From: Nocardioides sp. YIM 152315
GTDB lineage: Bacteria > Actinomycetota > Actinomycetes > Propionibacteriales > Nocardioidaceae
NCBI RefSeq assembly: GCF_029210375.1
Contig: NZ_JARGER010000043.1
Span: forward strand, 248,001 to 312,000
Reading direction: 5' to 3'
DNA length: 64,000 nucleotides
Shown here: positions 41,337 through 49,545 of the stretch, one piece after another
How positions within the stretch are numbered: position 1 is the first letter of the stretch
Layout: each line of letters begins with the position of its first letter
Program-made: the position numbers and the translations under genes
The notes under the pieces: generated by a model
The model's database searches: none
What the model saw: the letters and a program-made list of their open reading frames with translations, nothing else
Told to the model about the DNA's origin: nothing

Positions 41337-42717
41337 CCGCGCCAGTCGACAGGACCGTGTCGGCCGCGATGCGCTGGGCGGAGCTCGCCTCGAGCGCGAC
41401 CTCGCCGACGACCTGCACGCCGTGACCGAAGGTCCAGTCACCGTCCACCCGCAGCGCCTGCGCCTTCTTCATCGACGGCGCGCCCTCGGGGAAGCGCTTG
41501 TCGAACTCGCCGACCACCTTGTAGTAGCTCGAGTCGAGATCGACGAATGGGACGTCGGCCGCGACCTGGTCGAGCACGAAGTCCTGCCCGATGTCGTAGA
41601 CGTCGGAGCGCAGCACCAGCAGGTCGTTGGTGGTCTTCACCGGGATGAACCGGTCGCGGCCGACCTCGATCAGGGCGGAGTCCTCGAAGACCTCGATGGC
41701 CGCACCCATCGCGGTCTCGATCTGGATCACCTCGGGCGTGGACTTGTCGCTCGGGTCGAGGGTCTTGACGTTGCGGATCAACGGCAGCCCGAGGATGCCG
41801 TCGCGGCGGTCGAGCTCGTTCTGCATCGCGACCAGGTCGAACCACAGGTTGTTGGTGGAGCAGAAGCGGTGCCGGTCGAGGTCGGCGAGCGCCTCCAGGT
41901 CCGCGGCGGGGGTCTGCGCGGTCTCGCGCAGGACGAGGCGGCCGTCGGACCTGCGGCGGGCGAAGTGGCCGCCCTTGCGGTCCGACGGCGTACGACGCAC
42001 CGCCTCGATCGCGAACGGCGCGCCGCTGGTCGCGAACCAGCCTGCGACGCGCGGGTCGGGCACGGCGCCGAGGTTGTCGGAGTTGGAGACGAACGCGTAG
42101 CGGTAGCCCGCCTCGATGAGCCGGTCGAGCAGGCCGGTGCCACGCAGCGCGGTGTAGAGGTCGCCGTGGCCGGGCGGACACCACTCGAGGTCGGGGTCGC
42201 GGGGCCAGCTGGCCGGGCTCAGGTCCTTGGCGTTGAGCTTGGGCTCCTTGTTCTGGAGGAACTCCAGCGGCAGGCCCTCGACCGGGAGGTCCTCGTAGCG
42301 CGCCAGGGCCGCCATCGTGTCGGCCGACGTGCGGAAGCTGTTCATGAAGATCAGTGGCAGCGTCGCGTCGTGCTCACGCCGCAGGTGCAGGGTCTGGCGG
42401 GCGATGATGTCGAGGAACGACAGCCCACGGCGCACGCACAGCAGCGACTTCGCCCGGTCCATCCCCATCGAGGTCCCGAGCCCACCGTTGAGCTTGACGA
42501 CCGCGGTCGCGCGCACGGCCGCCGCGCCGTCCTCGTCGCGCACCCGCACCCCGTCGATCGACTCCATGTCGACCGGGTCGATCGAGGCCTCCGGGATCAT
42601 CCCGGTCTCGCCGTGCTCGAGCAGTCGAAAGTAGTGCGCGAAGGTCTCGATCGCGATCTCGTCGACGCCCGCGGCGGCCATCTTGTCGCGTGCCTTCTGC
42701 AGGCCAGCAGAACCCAT
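41329..42717 (-). CDS. UTP-glucose-1-phosphate uridylyltransferase (eukaryotic-type UDPGP family)
   Basis: 462 residues from ATG 42717. VVKLNGGLGTSMGMDRAKSLLCVRRGLSFLDI is the nucleotide-binding loop of the UDPGP (UGP2-like) family, followed by PLIFMNSFRTSADTM, EWCPPGHGDLYTAL and VSNSDNLGAVPD, then FCSTNNLWFDL and an active-site PVKTTNDLLVLRSDVY. It makes UDP-glucose from UTP and glucose-1-phosphate for glycans and trehalose. Though in the galU synteny slot, it belongs to the eukaryotic-type family, not the short bacterial GalU family. It is divergent from the folate ligase gene by 23 bases. Confidence 0.9.
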   Translation of the reverse strand: MGSAGLQKARDKMAAAGVDEIAIETFAHYFRLLEHGETGMIPEASIDPVDMESIDGVRVRDEDGAAAVRATAVVKLNGGLGTSMGMDRAKSLLCVRRGLSFLDIIARQTLHLRREHDATLPLIFMNSFRTSADTMAALARYEDLPVEGLPLEFLQNKEPKLNAKDLSPASWPRDPDLEWCPPGHGDLYTALRGTGLLDRLIEAGYRYAFVSNSDNLGAVPDPRVAGWFATSGAPFAIEAVRRTPSDRKGGHFARRRSDGRLVLRETAQTPAADLEALADLDRHRFCSTNNLWFDLVAMQNELDRRDGILGLPLIRNVKTLDPSDKSTPEVIQIETAMGAAIEVFEDSALIEVGRDRFIPVKTTNDLLVLRSDVYDIGQDFVLDQVAADVPFVDLDSSYYKVVGEFDKRFPEGAPSMKKAQALRVDGDWTFGHGVQVVGEVALEASSAQRIAADTVLSTGADV

Positions 42718-42740
42718 GATCACGATCGTAGGCTTCCCGC

Positions 42741-43328
42741 GTGACCCGCAGGCAATCACCGGCCAAAACGGCCGTCCGCGACCGACTGCTGATGACCCGG
42801 AGGCGCCGCTCCGCCGTCGAGACCAACGCCGCGGCGCGCGCCATCGCGGGCCATCTGATGGACCTGCCCGACGTACGCCGCGCCGCCACGCTGGCGGCCT
42901 ACGTCTCGACGGCCGACGAGCCCGGGACCGGCCTCCTGCTGGACCACCTCCGGGCGGCCGGGAAGCGGGTGATCCTGCCCGTGCTGCTGCCCGATGCCGA
43001 CCTCGACTGGGCCGTGTACCGCGGCCCGGAGGACCTGCTCGCCGCCCGGTTCGGGCTCCTGGAGCCGGTGGGCGAGCGGCTGGGCCTCGGGGCCGTCGCC
43101 ACCGCCGACGTGGTGCTGGTGCCGGGGCTGGCCGTCGACGCGCGGGGCAACCGGCTGGGCCGCGGTGGCGGCTCCTACGACCGGGCGCTGGGACGAGTGC
43201 CGGTCGGGACCGTCACCTGCGTGCTGCTCTACGACGACGAGGTCGGCGTCGAGGTCCCGGTCGAGCCCCACGACCGCGCGGTGACCCACGTCGCGAGCCC
43301 GTCGGGCGTCGTGCGGCTGCGCGCCTGA
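42741..43328 (+). CDS. 5-formyltetrahydrofolate cyclo-ligase
   Basis: 195 residues from GTG 42741. RRRRSAVETNAAARAIAGHLMDLP, AAYVSTADEPGTGLLLDHLRAAGKRVILPVLLPDADLDW and LVPGLAVDARGNRLGRGGGSYDRALG (ATP-binding GxxxGxGxGYYD-like motif) identify it. It converts 5-formyl-THF to 5,10-methenyl-THF with ATP. The synteny with fmdB, moeA and sepX matches Mycobacterium (the Rv0992c block as I recall). A CIRCE-type operator follows it. Confidence 0.92.
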   Translation: MTRRQSPAKTAVRDRLLMTRRRRSAVETNAAARAIAGHLMDLPDVRRAATLAAYVSTADEPGTGLLLDHLRAAGKRVILPVLLPDADLDWAVYRGPEDLLAARFGLLEPVGERLGLGAVATADVVLVPGLAVDARGNRLGRGGGSYDRALGRVPVGTVTCVLLYDDEVGVEVPVEPHDRAVTHVASPSGVVRLRA

Positions 43329-43346
43329 GGTCGTCGCGCCGTCGGG

Positions 43347-43378
43347 TACCATTGGCACTCGTCAGGGTCGAGTGCCAG
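43347..43378 (+). promoter_or_regulatory. CIRCE operator (HrcA site) and -10 element of the fmdB/ruc-like gene
   Basis: TTGGCACTC, a nine-base spacer, and GAGTGCCAG (43352-43378) match the CIRCE consensus TTAGCACTC-N9-GAGTGCTAA with the G/C variation found in actinobacteria. TACCAT at 43347-43352 fits a -10 element, which would put transcription start inside the operator. The gene starts 13 bases downstream with a GAAGGAG site. Heat-shock control by HrcA is therefore expected. Confidence 0.85.
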
Positions 43379-43390
43379 CGAAGGAGAACC

Positions 43391-43714
43391 GTGCCGACCT
43401 ATCAGTACGCCTGCACCGAGTGCGGCCACGCGTTCGAGCAGTTCCAGAGCTTCTCCGACGACGCGCTCACCGAGTGCCCGGAGTGCCGCGGCCGGCTGCG
43501 CAAGCTCTTCAACGCCGTGGGCGTGGTCTTCAAGGGCTCGGGCTTCTATCGCACCGACAGCCGCTCGGGCTCGTCCGGCGACGGCGGCTCGTCGACCGAG
43601 TCCTCGGGCACGAAGGCCGAGAGCGCCTCCGAGGCCAAGTCCGAGAAGAAGTCCGAGAAGAAGTCCGAGTCGAAGCCGGCCGCAACGGCGGCGGCGGCGT
43701 CCTCCTCCGACTGA
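43391..43714 (+). CDS. FmdB/Ruc-type zinc-ribbon redox chaperone
   Basis: 107 residues from GTG 43391 with GAAGGAGAAC upstream. PTYQYACTECGHAFEQFQSFSDDALTECPECRGRLRKLFNAVGVVFKGSGFYRTDS is an FmdB-type zinc ribbon (CTEC and CPEC), followed by a disordered Ser/Lys/Glu/Ala-rich tail with KSEKKSEKKSE repeats. The Mycobacterium tuberculosis homologue in this position (Rv0991c, Ruc) is, as I recall, an HrcA-controlled chaperone activated by oxidation with zinc release. The CIRCE site, zinc ribbon and disordered tail all fit that description. Confidence 0.85.
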   Translation: MPTYQYACTECGHAFEQFQSFSDDALTECPECRGRLRKLFNAVGVVFKGSGFYRTDSRSGSSGDGGSSTESSGTKAESASEAKSEKKSEKKSESKPAATAAAASSSD

Positions 43715-43774
43715 GCGCGCGGGCCCTGTGGAGAGCCGGCGCACGACCCCGGCCTCCTCTCCTAGCGTCACGGC

Positions 43775-44404
43775 ATGTCCGCCCGTGACCGTCTCGCCGC
43801 CCTGCGCCGCACCCTCCGCCGTACGCTGCTCGCGCGCCGACGCCTGCTCGCGGCGCTGCTGACCGCAGTCGCCGTCGCCGCGGGTCTGCGCGCGACGACC
43901 ACGGACCCGCCCGCCCGGGTCGTGGTGACCGTGGCCGCCCACGACCTGCCGGCCGGGACGATGCTGGACGCCGGCGACGTACGCCACGCGGAGTTCGCGC
44001 CCGGGTCGGTGCCCGAGGGTCTCGCCCGCGATCCCGCCGGCCGCACGCTCGCCGCGCCGCTGCGGGCCGGCGAGCCGGTGACCGACGTCCGCCTGGTCGG
44101 CCCGGCCCTCACCGACGGCTATCCCGGTCTCGTCGCGGTGCCCGTCCGGCTCCCCGACGCGGGGATGGCCGGACTGCTGCGGGTCGGCGACCGGGTCGAC
44201 CTCGTCTCGGCCGACCCCCAGGGCGGCTCCGCCGGGGTGGTCGCCGACGCGGTGCCCGTGCTGGCGCTCCCGGACGCGCCCGCCGAGGTCAGCGCGACCG
44301 GGCTCACCGGGCGGCTCGTGGTGGTCGGCGCCGAGCCCGGCGACGTCGAGCGCATCGCGGACGCGTCGGTGCGCACCTTCCTCACGATCGCCTTCTCGGA
44401 CTAG
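43775..44404 (+). CDS. SAF-domain (CpaB/RcpC-like) secreted or membrane-anchored protein
   Basis: 209 residues. An N-terminal helix (LARRRLLAALLTAVAVAAGL) anchors or exports a SAF domain (VVVTVAAHDLPAGTMLDAGDVRHAEFAPGSVPEGLA) followed by an RcpC/CpaB C-terminal part (LVAVPVRLPDAGMAGLLRVGDRVDLV). CpaB proteins belong to Flp pilus assembly, but no other tad gene lies here, so it may be an orphan or serve pilus genes elsewhere on the chromosome. It precedes mscL by 9 bases. Confidence 0.78.
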   Translation: MSARDRLAALRRTLRRTLLARRRLLAALLTAVAVAAGLRATTTDPPARVVVTVAAHDLPAGTMLDAGDVRHAEFAPGSVPEGLARDPAGRTLAAPLRAGEPVTDVRLVGPALTDGYPGLVAVPVRLPDAGMAGLLRVGDRVDLVSADPQGGSAGVVADAVPVLALPDAPAEVSATGLTGRLVVVGAEPGDVERIADASVRTFLTIAFSD

Positions 44405-44413
44405 CGTCCGGGC

Positions 44414-44788
44414 ATGAGCGGATTCAAGAACTTCATCCTGCGGGGCAACCTCGTCGAGCTCGCCGTCGCCCTGATCATGGCGCTGGCCTTCACCGCCATC
44501 GTGACCGCGACCGTCGACCTCATCATGGGACTGATCGGGAAGGTCGGCGGGCAGCCGGACTTCTCCGGTTGGGAGCCCGGCGGACTCCCGTTCGGCGCCT
44601 GGGTGACGGCGGTCGTGAGCTTCGTGATCATCGCGGCCGTCGTCTACTTCCTCATTGTCCTGCCCTACACGACGGCGAAGGACAAGTTCTTCCCGAGCGA
44701 GGAGCCGGGGACGCCGGAGGACGTGCAGCTCCTCGAGGAGATCCGCGACCTGCTCGCCGCCCAGCAGGGACGGCCGACCGGGCTCTGA
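44414..44788 (+). CDS. mscL: Large-conductance mechanosensitive channel MscL
   Basis: 124 residues. MSGFKNFILRGNLVELAVALIMALAFTAIVTATVDLIMGLIGKVGG is the N-terminal amphipathic helix plus first membrane helix (gate) of MscL; the second helix is WVTAVVSFVIIAAVVYFLIVLPYTT, followed by a helical C-terminal bundle (DVQLLEEIRDLLAAQ). The pore opens under hypo-osmotic shock. The usual NVVDLAVGVIIGAAF is replaced by NLVELAVALIMALAF, a departure that may alter gating. Confidence 0.92.
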   Translation: MSGFKNFILRGNLVELAVALIMALAFTAIVTATVDLIMGLIGKVGGQPDFSGWEPGGLPFGAWVTAVVSFVIIAAVVYFLIVLPYTTAKDKFFPSEEPGTPEDVQLLEEIRDLLAAQQGRPTGL

Positions 44789-44791
44789 CCC

Positions 44792-44971
44792 TCAGGAACC
44801 ATGGTGCGGGGGCACCTGCTCCCGCAGCCACCGGTCCGCCGCGGACTCGCGCTCGGGCGCAGCGGGCTCTCGCTCGTCGCTGGTGGTCTCCGGCAGCGCG
44901 TCGCCGAAGATCTCGGCCCGGCGCCGGCGGCGCTGCCACTCGACGTCCTGCCCGGTGGGCTTGTCGCTCAC
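44792..44971 (-). CDS. Small charged hypothetical protein
   Basis: 59 residues from GTG 44971 (VSDKPTGQDVEWQRRRRRAEIFGDALPETTSDE...) ending DRWLREQVPPHHGS. It is too short for most gene callers but is in a consistent frame, convergent with mscL (three bases apart) and close behind the LCP gene. The RWLREQxPPHxG ending looks to me like a widespread small actinobacterial protein of unknown function. Likely co-transcribed with the LCP gene upstream. Confidence 0.65.
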   Translation of the reverse strand: MSDKPTGQDVEWQRRRRRAEIFGDALPETTSDEREPAAPERESAADRWLREQVPPHHGS

Positions 44972-44981
44972 CCGTCCAGCC

Positions 44982-46322
44982 TCACACGCACAGGCCGGCG
45001 TTCTCCAGTGCCTCGCGGCGGGCGGCCTCGTCCTCCGGTGTGGGGGACGGGCTGCCGGTCGACGGGCTGCCGGAGGGGGACGCCGACGAGCTGTCCGACG
45101 GATCGTCGGAGGGGTCGTCGGAGGGGTCGCCGGAAGGATCGTCTGAGGTCGTCGCCGACGGCTCCTCGGCCCCGCCCGGGACGTTGCCGGCGCTGATGAC
45201 GCCTTCGGCCAGGCGCTTGGTCAGCGCCTCGTCCTTGCGGAGCTTGTCCCACACCTTGTCGGCGTCGGGCTGCTTCCACGCCAGCCGGTTGGGGTCGCTC
45301 GGGGCCTGGATGACCGGGATGGTGATGAACTGGATGTTGTTCAGGCCGATGCCCTGGAACTGGCTGCCCAGGTCCGCGATCTTGATGACGTTCTCGAGGC
45401 CGGGGTCCACGGTGAGCGACTTGGTCGCCGAGTCGAGGAAGCGCACCAGCCGGTCGGGACGCGCGAGCGTCCCGGCGGTCACGACGGCGTGGGCCATCGA
45501 GGCGATGAAGGCCTGCTGCCGCTTCATCCGGCCGATGTCCGAGCCGTCGCCGACGACGTACCGCTCCCGCACGTAGTTGAGCGCCTCGGTGCCCTTCAGC
45601 TTGCGGGTGCCCGCAGGGATGTGGATGGCGTGGGCCGGGTCGTCGATGTCCTCGGGGATGCACATCTCGACGCCGCCGATGGCGTCGACCATGCCCCGGA
45701 AGCCCTCGAAGTCGACCTTGACGAAGTGGTCGAGGCGGATGCCGGTGATCTGCTCGAACTGCTGGATCGTGCAGGCCGGGCCGCCGAGGTTGAACGCCTC
45801 GTTCCACATCACCCCGGAGCCGCCGGGGATCTTGTCGCCGCCCTCGGTCTTGCACTCCGGCCGGTTGACGAGCAGGTCGCGCGGGATGCTGACGCCGTAG
45901 GCACGCTCCCGGTCGGCCGAGAGGTGGAAGAGGATCGTGGTGTCGGAGCGTTCGCCTGCGCCGGTGAGGCCGTCGATGTTGTTGCCCTCGCCGTCACGCG
46001 TGTCGGAGCCCATCACGAGCACGTTCAGCGGCTCGCGCGGGCCCTCGACCTCGACCTTGTCCGGGCGGTCGGAGAGCTGCGCGCTCGGGTCGAGCACCTC
46101 GAGGTTGCCGTTGAGGTGGCGATAGAGGAACGCCACGCCGAGCCCGGTCGCGAGCGCGAGCGCGACGACCGTCGAGAGGAGCACCTTGCCGACCGTGTGC
46201 CGCCGCTTGACCCGACCCCGCCGCTTCGGGCCGTTCGTGGCTCGCTGAGCGACGTCCGGACCGGTCTCGGGAGTGGCAGCGCCGGACTCGGACGGGGTAC
46301 CGTCGAGCTCAGCGTCGGACAT
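44982..46322 (-). CDS. LytR-CpsA-Psr (LCP) family cell-wall glycopolymer ligase
   Basis: 446 residues from ATG 46322. A short cytoplasmic part with a KRRGRVKRRH basic patch, one membrane helix (about 48-68), then the LCP domain: LNVLVMGSDTRDGEG, RSDTTILFHLSADRERAYGVSIPRDLLVN, FVKVDFEGFRGMVDAIGGVEMCIPE and LNYVRERYVVGDGSDIGRMKRQQAF. LCP enzymes attach arabinogalactan-, teichoic- or capsule-type polymers to peptidoglycan. The tail has a DPSDDPSDDPSD Ser/Pro repeat encoded by 12-bp units near 45090-45150. Confidence 0.93.
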   Translation of the reverse strand: MSDAELDGTPSESGAATPETGPDVAQRATNGPKRRGRVKRRHTVGKVLLSTVVALALATGLGVAFLYRHLNGNLEVLDPSAQLSDRPDKVEVEGPREPLNVLVMGSDTRDGEGNNIDGLTGAGERSDTTILFHLSADRERAYGVSIPRDLLVNRPECKTEGGDKIPGGSGVMWNEAFNLGGPACTIQQFEQITGIRLDHFVKVDFEGFRGMVDAIGGVEMCIPEDIDDPAHAIHIPAGTRKLKGTEALNYVRERYVVGDGSDIGRMKRQQAFIASMAHAVVTAGTLARPDRLVRFLDSATKSLTVDPGLENVIKIADLGSQFQGIGLNNIQFITIPVIQAPSDPNRLAWKQPDADKVWDKLRKDEALTKRLAEGVISAGNVPGGAEEPSATTSDDPSGDPSDDPSDDPSDSSSASPSGSPSTGSPSPTPEDEAARREALENAGLCV

Positions 46323-46533
46323 CGATGACCCTTCGGTCGGGGACTCGGGGAGCCGCTCGGCGGCTCGGTCGAGCGTAGAGGGCGAACCTGAATTGTCCCT
46401 GTGACGACCCGCGTCGGCCAAACCGGCGGCCTACCACGGCGTAACAAGCACCCGTCCACCGGGCCCGCGCGTACGCCGTGCGACGCCGCCCGTGTCGTGC
46501 TGCCGCGACGCTCCGACTACGATGCCCGCGCAC

Positions 46534-46609
46534 GCCCCAGTAGCTCAGTGGATAGAGCAGCCGCCTCCTAAGCGAAAGGTCGCCAGTTCGACTCTGGCCT
46601 GGGGCACCA
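46534..46609 (+). tRNA. tRNA-Arg (anticodon CCT)
   Basis: Acceptor stem GCCCCAG/CTGGGGC is perfect, D arm GCTC/GAGC and T arm GCCAG-TTCGACT-CTGGC fit, and the loop CTCCTAA gives anticodon CCT (AGG codons). CCA is encoded. The anticodon stem reads GCCGC against GCGAA, so only the inner three pairs form; the two outer ones (G-A and C-A) are mismatched. The gene is otherwise normal and standing alone. Confidence 0.9.
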
Positions 46610-46720
46610 CCGCACGAGCACAGCTCACGACCAACTCTCCTCGTCCGACGCGGGCGCCGAATGCGCGCACCGAGCGCGGGTACCGGCCAGCCTGCACCCG
46701 CGGACGTGAAGGAGATGGCG

Positions 46721-46957
46721 ATGGGGACCTGCGAGGTCTGCGGCAACGACTACGACAAGGCGTTCGAGGTCGTGGCCGCCGGCGAGCGCCACACCTTCGA
46801 CAGCTTCGAGTGCGCGATCCACCGACTGGCGCCCGCGTGCGAGCACTGCGCGTGCAAGGTGATCGGCCACGGCGTGGAGGTGGACGGCCACTTCTACTGC
46901 TGCGCGCAGTGCGCTCGCCACGCCCACGGGGACGCCGCGGTCCAGGACCGCGCCTGA
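46721..46957 (+). CDS. Small Cys-rich metal-binding protein
   Basis: 78 residues from ATG 46721, chosen because AAGGAG stands 6 bases before it. Cysteines are arranged CEVCGNDYD, FECAIHRLAPACEHCACKVIGHGVEV and YCCAQCARHAHG, a double zinc-ribbon or metallothionein-like pattern with extra His residues. It probably binds zinc; similar small proteins are frequent in actinobacteria, without known function. It follows the tRNA gene by 111 bases. Confidence 0.78.
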   Translation: MGTCEVCGNDYDKAFEVVAAGERHTFDSFECAIHRLAPACEHCACKVIGHGVEVDGHFYCCAQCARHAHGDAAVQDRA

Positions 46958-46997
46958 TGTCGGCGCCGAGCCGCCGGAGCCGGGCCTCCGGGCCCCG

Positions 46998-48269
46998 GTG
47001 ACCTCGAGGTCGCGGGCAGGTCACGGGCCAGACGCGGGCGGATCGGCCGACAGTGCGCCCCTCGGGTTCCTCGTCGCGCTCGGCGCCCCCGCCGCCGGGC
47101 TGGCCCTCGGGGTCACGGTCATCTCGACCTACCTGCCGGTGCTCGTCGAGCAGACGACGAACGCCGTGGTCATCGGGGCGCTGGTCGGGGGCGAGGGCTT
47201 CTTCGGGATCTTCATGCCGACGCTGCTGGGTGCGTTCTCGGACCGGACGGCCCGCCGGGTCCGCGACCGGGTGGTGCTGCTCGTCGGGTGCGCGGTCGTC
47301 CTCGCGCTGGCGCTCCTCGCGGTCGGCGTCGTCGCCGAGCTGAGCCCCCACGTCCTGGTCTGGTACGTCGTCGCGCTCGTCTTCGTCTACGCGGCCTACT
47401 ACGGCTACCTGGCGCCGTACTGGGCGTTGTACCCGGACCTCGTGCCTCGCGACCGGAGCGGACGGTCGCGCAGCGCCGAGAGCACCTGGCGCGTCACCGG
47501 CGTCGGGCTCGCGCTCGTCGGCGGCGGGCTGCTGCTCGACGTCGCGGCCGGGCTCCCCTTCTTCGTCGCCGCCGCGGCCGTGGTCTGCGCGACCGTGGTG
47601 CTGCTGGTCGGGCTGCGGTCGCGGATGGATCGGGCGGTCGTCATCGACGCCGACCGGGGACGACTCTCCGGCACCCGGCGACTCATGGGCGACCCGGCCA
47701 TCCGGCGGCTGTGCCTGGCCGAGGGTCTGTGGAACTTCGCACTCTCCTCGCTGCGTGCGTTCGTGGTGCTCTTCTTCGTGGTGGGGATGCACCGCTCCTC
47801 GAGCTTCGTCTCCACCGTGATCTTCCCGTTGGTCGCGGTGGGGATCGCGATCGCGGCACCGACGGCCGGGTGGATCGCGGACCGGTGGGGCCACCTCCGA
47901 CTGCTGCTCACGGCCCTGGTCGTATACGCGGCCGGGATGGCCCTGCCGGGCATCTGGCAGGAGACCTGGGTGATCGCCGCCATCCCGCTCGTGGCGATGG
48001 GCGCGGCGACGGTGATGACGCTGCCGTTCTCGGTGCTGATGAGGCTGCTGCCGGAGGGCAACCACGGCGCCGCGTCGGGGCTCTTCGGCCTCTGTCGCGG
48101 GCTCGGGGCCACGCTCGGTCCCGTCCTGACCGGTGCCGTGATCGTGCTGGTGCGGCCAGTCATGGACGGCACCGAGGGGTACGCCGCGATGTGGCTGTGC
48201 TGCTCGGCGATCCTCTTCCTGAGCGTGCCGCTGCTGTGGGGACTGCGGCACGACGACCGCATCCACTGA
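46998..48269 (+). CDS. Major facilitator superfamily transporter
   Basis: 423 residues from GTG 46998, about 12 membrane helices. GAFSDRTARRVRDRV fits the loop 2-3 motif of MFS proteins, and YLAPYWALYPDLVPRDRSGRSRSAESTWRVTGVGLALVGGGLLLD recalls the SLC45/sugar-type group. Such carriers move sugars or drugs with protons; the substrate is not predictable here. The next gene starts five bases after the stop and may be linked in function. Confidence 0.82.
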   Translation: MTSRSRAGHGPDAGGSADSAPLGFLVALGAPAAGLALGVTVISTYLPVLVEQTTNAVVIGALVGGEGFFGIFMPTLLGAFSDRTARRVRDRVVLLVGCAVVLALALLAVGVVAELSPHVLVWYVVALVFVYAAYYGYLAPYWALYPDLVPRDRSGRSRSAESTWRVTGVGLALVGGGLLLDVAAGLPFFVAAAAVVCATVVLLVGLRSRMDRAVVIDADRGRLSGTRRLMGDPAIRRLCLAEGLWNFALSSLRAFVVLFFVVGMHRSSSFVSTVIFPLVAVGIAIAAPTAGWIADRWGHLRLLLTALVVYAAGMALPGIWQETWVIAAIPLVAMGAATVMTLPFSVLMRLLPEGNHGAASGLFGLCRGLGATLGPVLTGAVIVLVRPVMDGTEGYAAMWLCCSAILFLSVPLLWGLRHDDRIH

Positions 48270-48273
48270 GCCG

Positions 48274-49368
48274 GTGGACAGCGCTGCATTGGTGGCCGTC
48301 GCGGTGGTGGCGGTGCGTGCCCTGGTGCCCCTGGCCGTCTTCCGCTGGCCGCTGCCGGCCCTGCTCGCGTCGTTCGTCGCCGACGCCCTCGACCAGACCG
48401 TGTTCCAGGCCTTCGGCGACGTGCCGGCGGACTACGAGGCCTACGACAAGGCGATGGACACCTACTACCTCGCGCTCGCCTATCTCGCGGCGCTGCGCAA
48501 CTGGACGTCGGTGCCGGCGGTCCGGATCGCCGGCTTCCTCTTCTTCTACCGCCTGGCCGGCGTCGTCGCCTACGAGCTCGCCGGCCGGGCGATCCTGCTG
48601 CTGGTCTTCCCGAACACCTTCGAGTACTTCTTCGTCGCCTACGAGGTGGTCCGCCTGCGCTGGCGACCCGAGCTCGTCCGCGGTCGCTGGTGGCTGCTCA
48701 CCGCCGCCGTCCTCTGGGTGCTGGTGAAGCTGCCCCAGGAGTGGTGGATCCACGTGGCGCGCCTCGACACGACCACCTTCGTGTCGGACCACCCCGGCTG
48801 GGGCTGGTCCGCGCTCGCCGCGCTGCCGGTCGCCGCCGCCGCGACCTGGCTGGTCCTGCGCCGCCACGTCCCACCACCCGATCACGGCTGGCGGCTCGTC
48901 GCCGACGCACCGCCCGCGGAGGTGGACGAGACCTCCGAGCAGAGCGAGTGGATCGCTCGGCACGTGTCGCTGTGGTCCTGGTCGACGCTCGAGAAGGTCT
49001 GCCTGGTGACGATGCTGGTCGTCGTCTACGGGCAGGTCGTGCCCGGCACCGACGCCACCGAGCCGCAGCTCTTCCTCGGCAGCCTGCTGGTGGCCGTCGG
49101 CAACGTCGCGGTCGTGCTGGTCGCCGCGCGACACCGCTGGATGCCGCGGTCGCTGTGGCGCGTCGTCCTCGGTCGGTTGGCGCTCAACGCACTGCTGGTC
49201 GCGGTCGTCGACGGCCTGGCCTCCGCGTTCGGCGTCGTGGTCGACCCGGGGCACGCGCTGGTCTTCCTGGCGCTGATCACGGTGGTGGGCACGGCGCACG
49301 ACCACGTCGTCCCGATTCGCGCGCGACGCGACCACCAGGCCCGGTCCCGGGCCGATGCCGGGTGGTGA
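48274..49368 (+). CDS. Polytopic membrane protein of unknown function
   Basis: 364 residues from GTG 48274 with roughly eight to nine hydrophobic segments, for example LVAVAVVAVRALVPLAVF at the start and RLALNALLVAVVDGLASAFGVVV near the end. Acidic and aromatic residues lie between helices (DQTVFQAFGDVPADYEAYDKAMDTYYLALAYL). No transporter or enzyme motif is recognised. It starts five bases after the MFS stop, suggesting an operon. The 177-bp gap that follows holds the palindrome at 49514. Confidence 0.65.
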   Translation: MDSAALVAVAVVAVRALVPLAVFRWPLPALLASFVADALDQTVFQAFGDVPADYEAYDKAMDTYYLALAYLAALRNWTSVPAVRIAGFLFFYRLAGVVAYELAGRAILLLVFPNTFEYFFVAYEVVRLRWRPELVRGRWWLLTAAVLWVLVKLPQEWWIHVARLDTTTFVSDHPGWGWSALAALPVAAAATWLVLRRHVPPPDHGWRLVADAPPAEVDETSEQSEWIARHVSLWSWSTLEKVCLVTMLVVVYGQVVPGTDATEPQLFLGSLLVAVGNVAVVLVAARHRWMPRSLWRVVLGRLALNALLVAVVDGLASAFGVVVDPGHALVFLALITVVGTAHDHVVPIRARRDHQARSRADAGW

Positions 49369-49513
49369 CCAGCGACTCACGCCCCGCACTCCCGGAGCAA
49401 CCGGCGCCCCCGGGCGGGCCCGGCGTCTCGGTCCTCGGGTCGCCTCGGTCACTCGATCGACCACCCACCGGACGCATACCGGCGCGAGATTCGGTTACCG
49501 CGTCTCGACAAGG

Positions 49514-49533
49514 TACTTGCGCTAGCGCAAGTA
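49514..49533. promoter_or_regulatory. Perfect 20-bp palindrome upstream of the formate dehydrogenase operon
   Basis: TACTTGCGCTAGCGCAAGTA is a perfect palindrome, 12 bases before the first gene of the operon. The ACTTGCG half-site and size resemble MarR/TetR-type operators. No regulator gene stands next to it. Either a repressor site or a hairpin in the leader; I favour the operator. Confidence 0.65.
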
Positions 49534-49545
49534 ACTCGGGGAGAG

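Noticed and set aside
41422-42744. Long plus-strand open frame opposite the UDP-glucose pyrophosphorylase gene
   Set aside because: Shadow frame; the minus strand has all UDPGP family motifs.
43775-44404. CpaB-like protein as part of a chromosomal Tad pilus locus
   Set aside because: No other tad gene lies within this chromosomal block, and the Tad genes in the window belong to the ICE; it is left as an orphan SAF-domain protein.
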